From assembly GCF_008271805.1 (NCBI RefSeq), contig NZ_VSRY01000145.1:59181-123180 (forward strand): a DNA stretch of 64,000 nucleotides. Direction: 5' to 3'. The notes below the pieces were generated by a model, which made no database searches, had not been told where the DNA came from, and saw only the letters and a list, made by a program, of their open reading frames with translations. Both the position numbers and the translations under genes were made by a program. Within the stretch, counting starts at the first letter, position 1. The number at the start of each line of letters is the position of its first letter. Shown here one piece after another: positions 43,138-51,952 of the stretch. The stretch is from Streptomyces sp. TRM49041 (lineage in GTDB: Bacteria > Actinomycetota > Actinomycetes > Streptomycetales > Streptomycetaceae).

Positions 43138-46100
43138 ATGAACGCGCGACTGCGAAGCCGGGCTGCGATGGCCGCCGTCAGTTCATGCATCGTCGTGCTG
43201 GTCGCGTTCTACTACATATTTCCGGAAGAACGCCTGCTCTTCGTCGCCATTGGAGCGATCGGCGTCATCGGTATCGTCCTGGGTGTCTTTCTCAACCACC
43301 CGGCGCATCGACTCCCCTGGCTGTTGCTCGCCGCGGGTAACTTCGCCTTCGTCGCAGGCCAAGCCACCCAGATCATCCTCATCCAGTTGCTCGAAGAGGA
43401 GGTTCCGTTCCCGTCGATCGCCGATGGCTTCTATCTCGCCGCATATCCGCTCTATGCGGCCGGGCTGCTGGGCTTCGTGCACTGGCGCACAGGTTGGCGC
43501 GACCGGGCGAGCCTCGTCGACGCGCTGACGCTGACAGTCGGCCTGGCGCTGCTGTCGTGGCTCTTCCTCATCGATCCGTACGCCCGCGCAGCGGGTCTGA
43601 CCTGGTGGCAGAAGGCGTTCGCCATAGCCTATCCGCTCGGCGACATCCTCGTCCTGGCGATGCTGCTGCGGCTGCTCGTCGGCCGTGGTGGCAAGAGCCG
43701 CTCGCTCATGCTGCTCACCGCGGGCACCCTCGGCCTGCTCGCCGCCGACGTGCTTTACGGCCTGATCCAGCTGAACGGAACGTGGCGCACGGGTAGCGCG
43801 GTCGAACTCGGCTGGGCCGTCCTGTACGGCGCCTGGGCGGCCGCCGCGATCCATCCGTCCATGCGCCGGCTGACGCAGCCGGTGCCATGGCGAGCCGAGA
43901 CCGGCACGGGCCGGCTGAGCCTGCTCACCCTGGCGTCGCTGATCGCCCCGGCCATACTCCTGACGGAGGCGGTGCGCGGCGTGAGGTCCAACGTCGGCGT
44001 CATCGGGGTCTTCTCCGCGGTGCTCTTCCTCCTGGTGCTCTACCGACTGTCGGGGGTGGTGGCGACCCACCGGCGGGCGGTCGGCCGGGAGAAGGCGCTG
44101 CGCAACGCGGTGTCGTCGCTGGGTGGAGCGGGCGAGCTTCGGGATGTGGCCGCCGCCGCCCACTCCGCGGTGACGGAGCTGATGGCGCACGGGCCGCCGC
44201 GGTCCGCGCTGCTCACCCTGCCGGACAGCACGCTCTGGGTGAACGGGGCGCGCAGCGCCCTGCGCGGGCCCCTGGCCGCGCAGGCGACCGCAGACGTGCG
44301 GGAACTGATCGCGTCCGGCGAGAACCGCCTGGTGAGCCTCAATGGTGTGGGGCCCGATCTTGCCGCCCACCTCACGGGCTCGGACGAGGAGCCGGCCCGC
44401 ACCGGCCACGCGCTGGTCTGCCCGCTCGCCGCGCAGGATCACTCCTCGGGCGGTCCATTGACCGGGGTGCTGATCGTGGTCGGGAACGAGCAGGACCTGC
44501 TCGTGCTCCGCGACACGCTGGCGACTCTCGCCGCGCAGGCAGCACTTGCCGCGGCGCGGGTCACCCTCGCCCAGGAGGTCAACCGGCGCAACAGCGAGAT
44601 GTACTTCCGCACGCTGGTGCAGAACGCCTCCGACGTCATCCTGATCCTCGACGACGACGACCGGGTCCGTTACGCCAGCCCCTCAGCCGGCCAGGTGCTC
44701 GGCGTTCCGGACCTGGAGGACACCCTCCTCGTCGATCTGGTGCCACCGCAGGACAGTCGCGCGGTGGTCGAGACACTCGGCCGGATACGGGGCGGAGAGT
44801 ACCAGAGCAAGCGCGAGCACTGGCGTATGCTTCGCGCCGACCGGTCGTCCATCGAGGTCGAGGTGAGGTGGAGCGACCTGCGGGAGGAGGCGACCGTCGG
44901 TGGAGTGGTGCTCACCTTGCGGGACGTGACCGAACAGCGCAAACTTGAACGCGAACTCACCCACCAGGCGTTCCATGACTCGCTCACCAACCTGGCCAAC
45001 CGCGTGCTCTTCCAGGACCGGGTCAACCAGGCCCTGGCGCAGGCTCAGCGCGACGGCACGGTGGTCGGCGTGCTCTTCATCGACGTGGATGACTTCAAGG
45101 TCATCAACGACATACACGGCCACGGTGTGGGCGACGAACTCCTGGTCGCGCTGTCACTCCGGCTGCAGACCACCGTCCGTGCCTCCGACACCGCCGCGCG
45201 CATCGGCGGCGACGAGTTCGCACTCCTGGTGGTGGGCTCCGTCGCCACAGAGGGCGTGGAGCGGTTCACCGAACACCTGATGACCGTGTTCGCCGAGCCG
45301 TTCCGGCTCAGTGTGGGGCCGATGAGCACGTATGCCAGCATCGGCGTCGCGACGACGGAAGACAGCATCGACTCGGTCGAACTGTTGGCACACGCCGATC
45401 TCGCGCTGTACTCGGCGAAGATGGCGGGCAAGCGCCAGTGGCGCCGCTACCACCCGGAACTGCAGAGCGGCATGGCCGAGCGTGCCAATTTGCAGGAGGC
45501 TCTGGACAGTTCGACGATCGAGACTTCGTTCACGGTGCTTTATCAGCCCATCGTGGAGCTGGCCAACGGTAAGATCACCGGCTTCGAGGCGCTCGTTCGC
45601 TGGCCGCACTCCACGCGCGGCATGGTGATGCCGGAGCAGTTCATCACACTGGCCGAGGAGAGCGGGCAGATCGTCCCGCTGGGTGCCTGGGTGCTCGACC
45701 AGGCCGCGGCCGAGGCGGTCCGGTGGGAGGCCTCCGTGCGGCGCGGCGGGACGGCCGATCGCAACGTCCCTTATATCAGCGTGAACGTGTCGCCGCGTCA
45801 GTTCCGGGACGACGAGTTCTACAACGTGGTCCGGCGTTCCCTGGATCTCTCCGGCATCGAACCGTCCTCTCTTGTATTGGAACTGACCGAGAGTGTACTG
45901 ATGTACAACGACGAACGTATCCTTGCTGAGCTGAATTCGCTCACGGACCTCGGTATACGTATCGCGATCGACGATTTCGGAACGGGCTACTCGTCGCTGA
46001 GCTATCTGCGTGAGTTTCCGATCTCGGTACTCAAGATCGACAAGTCGTTCGTCGACGAACTCGGGCGCTCGCCGGAACAGTACGCCCTTGTCGAGGGCAT

Positions 46101-46317
46101 CACGCATCTCGCGGACACTCTCGGCCTCACGGTTATCGCCGAAGGGGTGGAGAACGTGAGGCAGCAGGAGTTGCTGGTCTCCATGGGCTGCCGGTTGGCT
46201 CAGGGGTACCTCTTCGCCGAACCGGTCAGTGCCGAGGAGGCGGAGCAACTCGTCCTCGCGCCGCCGCTCGGACGCCTGGCCGAATTGCCTGTGAGGCCTG
46301 TGGAGGGGGAGAGGTGA
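43138..46317 (+). CDS. Membrane GGDEF-EAL cyclic-di-GMP enzyme with PAS domain
   Basis: A 1059-residue protein. About nine hydrophobic segments cover residues 8-310, a GAF-like region follows (about 330-470), then a PAS domain (RTLVQNASDVILILDDDDRV near residue 490), GGDEF (intact RIGGDEFALLVVGS near residue 689) and EAL (GFEALVRWPHSTRG, Glu817, with DDFGTGYSSLSYLREFPI). Both catalytic motifs are intact, so synthesis and hydrolysis of c-di-GMP are both possible, as in Streptomyces Rmd-type regulators of development. The ATG at 43138 has CAGGAGGTTAGTTGGG upstream. The NRPS gene starts only 72 bases downstream. Confidence 0.92.
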   Translation: MNARLRSRAAMAAVSSCIVVLVAFYYIFPEERLLFVAIGAIGVIGIVLGVFLNHPAHRLPWLLLAAGNFAFVAGQATQIILIQLLEEEVPFPSIADGFYLAAYPLYAAGLLGFVHWRTGWRDRASLVDALTLTVGLALLSWLFLIDPYARAAGLTWWQKAFAIAYPLGDILVLAMLLRLLVGRGGKSRSLMLLTAGTLGLLAADVLYGLIQLNGTWRTGSAVELGWAVLYGAWAAAAIHPSMRRLTQPVPWRAETGTGRLSLLTLASLIAPAILLTEAVRGVRSNVGVIGVFSAVLFLLVLYRLSGVVATHRRAVGREKALRNAVSSLGGAGELRDVAAAAHSAVTELMAHGPPRSALLTLPDSTLWVNGARSALRGPLAAQATADVRELIASGENRLVSLNGVGPDLAAHLTGSDEEPARTGHALVCPLAAQDHSSGGPLTGVLIVVGNEQDLLVLRDTLATLAAQAALAAARVTLAQEVNRRNSEMYFRTLVQNASDVILILDDDDRVRYASPSAGQVLGVPDLEDTLLVDLVPPQDSRAVVETLGRIRGGEYQSKREHWRMLRADRSSIEVEVRWSDLREEATVGGVVLTLRDVTEQRKLERELTHQAFHDSLTNLANRVLFQDRVNQALAQAQRDGTVVGVLFIDVDDFKVINDIHGHGVGDELLVALSLRLQTTVRASDTAARIGGDEFALLVVGSVATEGVERFTEHLMTVFAEPFRLSVGPMSTYASIGVATTEDSIDSVELLAHADLALYSAKMAGKRQWRRYHPELQSGMAERANLQEALDSSTIETSFTVLYQPIVELANGKITGFEALVRWPHSTRGMVMPEQFITLAEESGQIVPLGAWVLDQAAAEAVRWEASVRRGGTADRNVPYISVNVSPRQFRDDEFYNVVRRSLDLSGIEPSSLVLELTESVLMYNDERILAELNSLTDLGIRIAIDDFGTGYSSLSYLREFPISVLKIDKSFVDELGRSPEQYALVEGITHLADTLGLTVIAEGVENVRQQELLVSMGCRLAQGYLFAEPVSAEEAEQLVLAPPLGRLAELPVRPVEGER

Positions 46318-46389
46318 TGGCGGCGGCCCTTTCCCGCTGAGGGCGCAGTTCGTGCTCCGCAGGACGCCGCGCGAAGGCAGGAGGCCCGA

Positions 46390-49300
46390 GTGACGGAACG
46401 TGAGGACTTGTCGACAGAGTCGGCTGCACCGCGTGTCGTGCTGCGCAACGACGAGGAGCAGTACGCGATCTGGCCCGCCGACCGCCGGATTCCGGCCGGG
46501 TGGCGTCGGGTCGGCGGACCGGAGTCCGCCGAGTGGTGCGGGAGGCTGGTCGACCGCCTGTGGACCGACCTGCGGCCCGCGAGCGCCCGCGCCGGGGGGC
46601 CACCCCCGGAGTCCTGGCCGAGCACCGTGTCCGAGCTGGTCCGGGAGCGGGCGCGGCGTGAGCCGTCCGCTCTCGCGGTGCTCTCGGACGACGGTCGGCT
46701 CAGCTACGCCGAACTGAGCGGCCGCGCCGACCGGCTTGCCGCCCAGTTGCGGGAGTCGGGCGTCGGCGCGGAGTCCGTCGTCACCGTGTGCCTCGACCGC
46801 GTGCCCGAACTGGTCGTCGCGCTGCTGGCGGTGCTGGGCTCCGGAGGCGCGTTCCTGCCCCTCGACCCGGCGACTCCGCGGCAACGGATGGTCGCACTGG
46901 TCGGGGAGACCGGTTCCCGCCTCATCGTCGCGAGCCGGGAACACGCCCCGATGTTCGCCGGGTGCGAGGCGCGGATCGTCTGCGCCGGGGCCGCCGGAGA
47001 ACCGGCCGCGCAGGCGCCGCTGGACGCACCGCGGCCGGCACGCGGCCCCCGACCGGACGACCTCGCCTACGTGATCTACACCTCCGGATCCACCGGACCC
47101 CCCAAAGGGGTGATGATCAGCCACCGGTCGCTGGTCCACTCCCTCACCGCGGTGGCCCGGGCATACGAACTGACGCCCAGCGACCGGGTGCTGCACGCCG
47201 CGGCGCTCGGCTTCGACACCTCATTGGAGCAGATCTTCGCCACGCTGATCAGCGGCGCGACGCTCATCCTCGCGGGAACACCGACGTGGGCGCCCACCGA
47301 CCTGCTGTACCGCCTGCCCGAGCACGGGATCACCGTCGCCGACCTGCCCCCCGCCTACTGGCACCGGATCGTCTCCGTGGCGGAGCGCGGCGAGATCAGC
47401 GCGTCGCTGAGGCTCGTCATCGTCGGCGGCGAGATCGTCACCGCTAAGGACTGCCGCGCCGTTCTGCGCCGGATCCCCGGCGCACGGCTCGTCAACGCCT
47501 ACGGGCTCACCGAGACCACCATCACCTCCACGCTCTGCGACCTCAACCAGGAAGTGCTCGCCGCGCCGGACACCGCCGTCGCCCCGGTCGGCAGGCCCCT
47601 GGAGGGGAGTCACGTCCACGTGCTCGACGCCGAACTACGTCCGGTGCCACCGGGCGAGCGCGGCGAGATCTACATCGGCGGTCAGGGTCTGGCGCGTGGT
47701 GTCTGGCGGCAACCCGCCTTGACCGCACGGCAGTTCCTACCCGATCCGTACGGCTCCGCGCCGGGGGACCGGATGTATCGCACCGGGGATCTGGGCCGGT
47801 GGCGCTCGGACGGCAACCTGGAAGTTCTGGGCCGGGTCGACGACCAGGTGAAGATCCGCGGGTTCCGGGTCGACCCGGCCGAGATCGAGGCCGCGCTCGT
47901 CTCCCGCCCGGAGATCGGCCAGTCGATGGTGGTGGCTCGGGCGCGTGACAACGGCGACCGGGACCTGATCGCGTACTACACGCCGGCCTCGCCGCCTGCG
48001 GCCGGTGGCGAGGCCGCGCTGCGCGCACGGCTGCGGTCGGCACTCGCCGAGGTCCTGCCGGGTTACATGATCCCGGCAGCCTTCTACGCGATGGAACGGC
48101 TGCCCGTCGCTCCCAGCGGAAAGCTCGACCGCAGGGCCGTGCCGGAATCGGGGATTGCGACGACGACGGCCGGCGCCGACGACCGTCCGGTGCCGCAGGG
48201 GCTGGCCCAGCTGTGGTGTCAGATCCTGGGTGTGGACCACGTCCGTCCGCAGGACGACTTCTTCGAACTGGGCGGCAACTCGCTGCTGGCCATGGAGATG
48301 CTCGCCCGGACCCGCGTCATATTCGGCATCGGCGTCACCCAGATCCGCGAACTGACCCGTTCACTGCTGCGGCAGCCGATGCTCGCCGCGTTCGCCGAGT
48401 CCGTGCGCCAGGCACGTGCCGGCACACTGACCCACCCGGCCGGCGGGAGCGTCGACTTCGCCTCGGAGACCGATCGGCGCGTTCCGGCGGTGGGCCGTGA
48501 CGCGCCGGCTCCGGATCACCGGCACCCAGGCGACGTCCTTCTCACCGGGGCGACGGGATTCTGTGGCGCACACATGATCGACGAGCTGCTGCGCAGCACG
48601 ACGGGCCGCGTCCTTTGCCTGGTCAGGGCATCGGACGAGCAGCACGGCATGGAGATGATCCGCGCGAGCCACCGGCGGTTCGTCCTCAGCGATCTGTCCA
48701 GCCCGCGCGTCCAGCCGGTCGTCGGCGACCTGGGCAAGCCCCAACTGGGGCTGACTCCCGGCCGGTTCGAGGAGCTGGCATCGACCGTCGACGCCGTCTA
48801 CCACTTCGGCGCCCAGGTCAACTTCATCTATCCGTACCACGAGTTGCGCGCGGCCAACGTCGACGGAACGTACGAGATCATCCGCCTCGCAGCCGGCAGG
48901 GCCGTCCCCGTCCACTTCACCTCCAGCATGGCGGTGCTCGCCGGATTCGGGCCCGCCGGGGTGCGCGAGGTGACCGAGAGCACGCCGCTGGACTTCCCGC
49001 ATTATCTGTCGGTGGGATACGTGGAGACCAAATGGGTCGCCGAGGCGCTGCTGAAGAAGGCATCCGACGCTGGCTTGCCGGTCGCCGTCTACCGCCTGAT
49101 GGACATCACGGGGAGCACCGGAACCGGCGTGATGAACACCAGCAGCGAGATGGCCGCCCTCATCAGCTTCATCGCGCGGACCGGTCTGTGCCCTGACGTC
49201 CGGCTGCCGCTGGACTTCCTGCCGGCCGACTGCCTCGTCCGTGCAATCGGACACATCTCCACCCGCCATCCCGCGCGCGGTGAGGTCTACCACCTCACCA

Positions 49301-49677
49301 ACCCCCGTCCTGCGCTGCTGGATTCGCTGGCCGAGCGCCTCCGCCGACTGGGATGCCCGGTCCGGGAGATCCCGTACGCCGAGTGGATCGCCGCTCTGGT
49401 GAAGTACGCGGCCGGGCACCCCACCGACGCGATAACACCGTTCGTCCCGCTCTTCGTCGACCTGTGCCACCACGCCGACATCACCGTGAGCGAGATGTAC
49501 TTCCAGGGCGTTTTCCCTGAGTTCACCCGTGACAACGCAGAACGGGCACTGGTGGACGCCGGGATCGACATTCCGCCCATGGACGCGGAGATGATGGACC
49601 GCTACATCGACTTCCTCCAACAGGCCGAGCACGTCCGGCCGGTGCGGAGCCGGGGGCAGGGAGCGGCACGGTGGTGA
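46390..49677 (+). CDS. Single-module NRPS: MbtH - adenylation - carrier - thioester reductase
   Basis: A 1095-residue synthetase. Residues about 14-60 are a fused MbtH domain (RNDEEQYAIWPADRRIPAGW, LVDRLWTDLRP). The A domain follows with YVIYTSGSTGPPKGVMISHR, GFDTSLEQIF and NAYGLTETT, then a carrier domain with FFELGGNSLLAMEM (Ser631), and a C-terminal reductase with VLLTGATGFCGAHMIDELL near residue 716 and a Y-x3-K motif (SVGYVETKW). There is no condensation domain. The hand-read binding pocket is about D-T-E-D-I-G-A-I-T-K; two acidic residues suggest a basic amino acid such as arginine. The product should be an amino aldehyde. The GTG start has AGGAGG upstream. It overlaps the tRNA-transferase gene. 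Confidence 0.9.
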   Translation: MTEREDLSTESAAPRVVLRNDEEQYAIWPADRRIPAGWRRVGGPESAEWCGRLVDRLWTDLRPASARAGGPPPESWPSTVSELVRERARREPSALAVLSDDGRLSYAELSGRADRLAAQLRESGVGAESVVTVCLDRVPELVVALLAVLGSGGAFLPLDPATPRQRMVALVGETGSRLIVASREHAPMFAGCEARIVCAGAAGEPAAQAPLDAPRPARGPRPDDLAYVIYTSGSTGPPKGVMISHRSLVHSLTAVARAYELTPSDRVLHAAALGFDTSLEQIFATLISGATLILAGTPTWAPTDLLYRLPEHGITVADLPPAYWHRIVSVAERGEISASLRLVIVGGEIVTAKDCRAVLRRIPGARLVNAYGLTETTITSTLCDLNQEVLAAPDTAVAPVGRPLEGSHVHVLDAELRPVPPGERGEIYIGGQGLARGVWRQPALTARQFLPDPYGSAPGDRMYRTGDLGRWRSDGNLEVLGRVDDQVKIRGFRVDPAEIEAALVSRPEIGQSMVVARARDNGDRDLIAYYTPASPPAAGGEAALRARLRSALAEVLPGYMIPAAFYAMERLPVAPSGKLDRRAVPESGIATTTAGADDRPVPQGLAQLWCQILGVDHVRPQDDFFELGGNSLLAMEMLARTRVIFGIGVTQIRELTRSLLRQPMLAAFAESVRQARAGTLTHPAGGSVDFASETDRRVPAVGRDAPAPDHRHPGDVLLTGATGFCGAHMIDELLRSTTGRVLCLVRASDEQHGMEMIRASHRRFVLSDLSSPRVQPVVGDLGKPQLGLTPGRFEELASTVDAVYHFGAQVNFIYPYHELRAANVDGTYEIIRLAAGRAVPVHFTSSMAVLAGFGPAGVREVTESTPLDFPHYLSVGYVETKWVAEALLKKASDAGLPVAVYRLMDITGSTGTGVMNTSSEMAALISFIARTGLCPDVRLPLDFLPADCLVRAIGHISTRHPARGEVYHLTNPRPALLDSLAERLRRLGCPVREIPYAEWIAALVKYAAGHPTDAITPFVPLFVDLCHHADITVSEMYFQGVFPEFTRDNAERALVDAGIDIPPMDAEMMDRYIDFLQQAEHVRPVRSRGQGAARW

Positions 49678-50462
49678 GCCGATGCCCCGGCTGGGAGGCA
49701 CTGGACGTGCTGGCAGCGGCGCCCGACGGTCCGGTGGCCTTCTCCGCCGACCTCAGTCCTGCCGGCCTCCTGGCGGCCTACCGCGCCGGGGTCTATCCGT
49801 TCCCGGCATCCGACGAGTACGGCCGCGTCCTCAACGAAGTGGTCTTCGCCGATCAGGTCCAGGAGGGCGGCATCCGGCTCGTGGGGGAGGAACCGGCCGA
49901 TCCCTTCGCCGTCTCCTGGTGGTCACCCGACCCCAGGCCGGTGCTGCCCGTCTCGGCTGCCCACCTGAGCCGGAGCCTCGCCCGGCGGCTGCGCAACCGG
50001 CTGCCGTGGTCGACCAGCCTGGACCGGGGGTTCGAGCGCGTTGTCCGCGAATGCCGCGGCGACCGTGTCCCGCTGTGGCTCACCGAAGAGCTGATCGCGA
50101 GCTTGATCCGCCTGCACGAACTGGGGCACGCTCACAGCGTCGAGGTGTGGGAGGACGGCCAACTGATCGGCGGCGTCTTCGGCCTCAGGGTCGGACCGGT
50201 CTTCAGCATGGACTCGATGTTCTTCCGGCGTCCCGGCGCCTCGAAGGTCGCGGTGAGCGACCTCGCTGCGCGTTTCGCACAGGCCGGCGGCGAGCTGCTC
50301 GACGCGCAGCGGGACAGCCCGCACGTCCGCGACCTCGGCTGCACTCTCCTCCCGCGAGAGCAGTACGTGCGATACCTCCGCCGCACCGCGCGTGACAGTC
50401 TCCCGATGCCCACCGCCACCTTGCCCGCCCGCCGCCTCGCCCGGCCGGCGGGATCGTGCTGA
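49671..50462 (+). CDS. Leucyl/phenylalanyl-tRNA-protein transferase homologue
   Basis: A 263-residue L/F-transferase-family enzyme. FSADLSPAGLLAAYRAGVYPFP, WWSPDPRPVL, and HELGHAHSVEVWEDGQLIGG are the family blocks, followed by VFGLRVGPVFSMDSMFFRR near residue 185. Classical Aat transfers Leu or Phe from tRNA to protein N-termini. Overlapping the NRPS gene, it probably serves as a tRNA-using enzyme that adds an aminoacyl group to the NRPS product, as proposed for livipeptin in S. lividans. Start is GTG 49671 or 49674; spacing from GGGAG favours the first. A codon-rich C-terminal tail (about 20 residues) follows the fold. Confidence 0.88.
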   Translation: MVSRCPGWEALDVLAAAPDGPVAFSADLSPAGLLAAYRAGVYPFPASDEYGRVLNEVVFADQVQEGGIRLVGEEPADPFAVSWWSPDPRPVLPVSAAHLSRSLARRLRNRLPWSTSLDRGFERVVRECRGDRVPLWLTEELIASLIRLHELGHAHSVEVWEDGQLIGGVFGLRVGPVFSMDSMFFRRPGASKVAVSDLAARFAQAGGELLDAQRDSPHVRDLGCTLLPREQYVRYLRRTARDSLPMPTATLPARRLARPAGSC

Positions 50463-50609
50463 TTGTGTTCGTCGCGCTGCCCGGCGCCCCGGCCTGATCA
50501 TCTGCGGGCCCTCTGCCGGAGCCTGTCCGTCACAGTCTGTGAGGGGTGGTCGGTGTCCAACGGGACCGTTGGGTTATATGTGATGAAAGTGCACCATTAG
50601 TTCTATTTT

Positions 50610-51043
50610 GTGACTGACGGTCCGACCTTCGTGGACAGGACGGTGATGTTCCCACCGCGCGTACTCGTGATCGAGGACGACCAGGATGTGAGCGCCCTGC
50701 TGGAGCGGCACTTCCGCGAGCGGGGATGCCCCGTGGCCGTCGCGTATTCGGGGGAAGAGGGGCTCGGCCTCGCCTTCGCCGACCCTCCGGACATCGCGGT
50801 CGTCGACGTGATGCTGCCCGGCATCGACGGACGGGAGGTCGTCCGCAGGTGCGGGCGGACGAGCGGACGAGGAGATGCCGTCTGGTCGTCTCCTCGGTGC
50901 TCGACCCGGAAGATCTGATCGGCCTCGCGGACGAGGTGCTGGCCAAACCGTTTCGGCAGTCGGCCGTGGCACGGCTCGTGGACTCCTGCCGAAGCTCCGT
51001 GGCCCAGGCGTCCCAGGAGCCCCAGGAGTCACAGGAGGAGTAA
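50610..51043 (+). pseudogene. Response-regulator receiver protein with frameshift
   Basis: Frame 1 from GTG 50610 gives RVLVIEDDQDVSALLERHFR and the phosphoacceptor region DIAVVDVMLPGIDGREVVRR; near 50849 one base is missing (CGCAGGTGCGG) and the conserved end continues in the next frame as VRADERTRRCRLVVSSVLDP and DEVLAKPFRQSAVARLVDSC (KPF motif) to the TAA at 51041-51043. The stop overlaps the next gene's ATG. With one base restored it is a stand-alone CheY-like receiver. Dead gene or base error cannot be told apart here. Confidence 0.75.
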
Positions 51044-51486
51044 TGGCTCATGTCCTGATAGCCGACGACGACGCGGACATCCGGGATCTGGTGGCGTTCA
51101 AGCTGACCCAGAGCGGTCACCGGGTCACGGCCGTGGAGGACGGAATGGCGGCGCTCCGGGCCGCGCGTGAGAACACGGTGGACCTGGCACTGCTCGACAT
51201 ACGGATGCCGGGCATGTCGGGTCTGGATGTATGCCGGGAGCTGCGCGCGGCGGCTCAGACCGCGACGCTCCCCGTCATCATGATCACCGCCCGGTCCCAG
51301 GAAGCGGACGTCGAGGTCGGCTTCGCGGCGGGAGCCGACGACTACATCATCAAGCCGTTCAGCCCGCGGGAGCTGTCCAGCAGGGTCACCGCGGTGCTCA
51401 ACCGGGTGGAACACCCCAGGTCACAGTCACGACCTAGAGTCTTGATCAAACCCGGAACGGTTCAGTGGCCGTCGCACCGGCCTTGA
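51043..51486 (+). CDS. Stand-alone CheY-like response regulator
   Basis: A 147-residue receiver-domain protein. HVLIADDDADIRDLVAFKLT has the acidic pocket, VDLALLDIRMPGMSGLDVCR the phosphoacceptor Asp, VIMITARSQEADV the Thr/Ser switch, and GADDYIIKPFSPRELSSRV the KP motif. There is no output domain; the last 20 residues (from about GTVQWPSHRP) are read against the remnant cupredoxin gene on the other strand and may be foreign. The ATG at 51043 has CAGGAGGAGTA upstream. No histidine kinase is nearby; it may act with the GGDEF-EAL protein upstream. Confidence 0.85.
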   Translation: MAHVLIADDDADIRDLVAFKLTQSGHRVTAVEDGMAALRAARENTVDLALLDIRMPGMSGLDVCRELRAAAQTATLPVIMITARSQEADVEVGFAAGADDYIIKPFSPRELSSRVTAVLNRVEHPRSQSRPRVLIKPGTVQWPSHRP

Positions 51487-51790
51487 TGGTGCCGGTGTCG
51501 AACGCCTTGTCCCCGGTGGCGGTCACGGTGTGCGAGGCCGAGTCCCGGTTGACGACGCTGACCTGCGCCCCGGGCGACACCTGAAGATCGGCCGGGCTGA
51601 AGGTGAAGTTCTCGATCAAGGTACGCACCGCACCGGTACGGCACTGGACGCGGTCGGGGCTGCGCTGGTGGAGGCGGGGGCTGTGCTGTAGCTGTTTCCG
51701 TTGCCGCCGTTCGAGCAGCCGGCCATCGCGAGCAGCGAACAGGCGGCCCCCACCAGGGCGGCGGCCCCGCCGCGGAGAGGTGAGTGACAT
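51446..51790 (-). pseudogene. Copper-type cupredoxin lipoprotein, frameshifted and truncated
   Basis: From ATG 51790 (MSLTSPRRG) the frame slips; in a second frame the sequence LVGAACSLLAMAGCSNGGN gives a lipoprotein signal and lipobox (AGC), then Ser/Ala-rich linker. A second slip near 51620 returns to frame 1, which encodes LIENFTFSPADLQVSPGAQV and SASHTVTATGDKAFDTGTIK, the cupredoxin fold with one His ligand. It ends at FRV before the C-x-H-x-M copper ligands. It is therefore a broken periplasmic-type copper-binding lipoprotein, consistent with the copper locus nearby. Confidence 0.7.
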
Positions 51791-51952
51791 GCGGGGCGGC
51801 GTTTCGGACGGGGCTGCTTGCTCTGGGTGCGGCTGGTGAGCGCCGTGCACTCAGCGTCGCCGCCGAGGACGGCGCCCGCCAGGGCAGTACCGCCATCCGC
51901 CTCATCGGCTCACCCGAAGGCCATGGAGCCGTGCCTGAGGCGGACGCGGAGG

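Noticed and set aside
49671..50462. Housekeeping Aat transferase
   Set aside because: It overlaps an NRPS gene, and the ClpA/infA-type context of housekeeping aat is absent; kept as a family member with a biosynthetic role.
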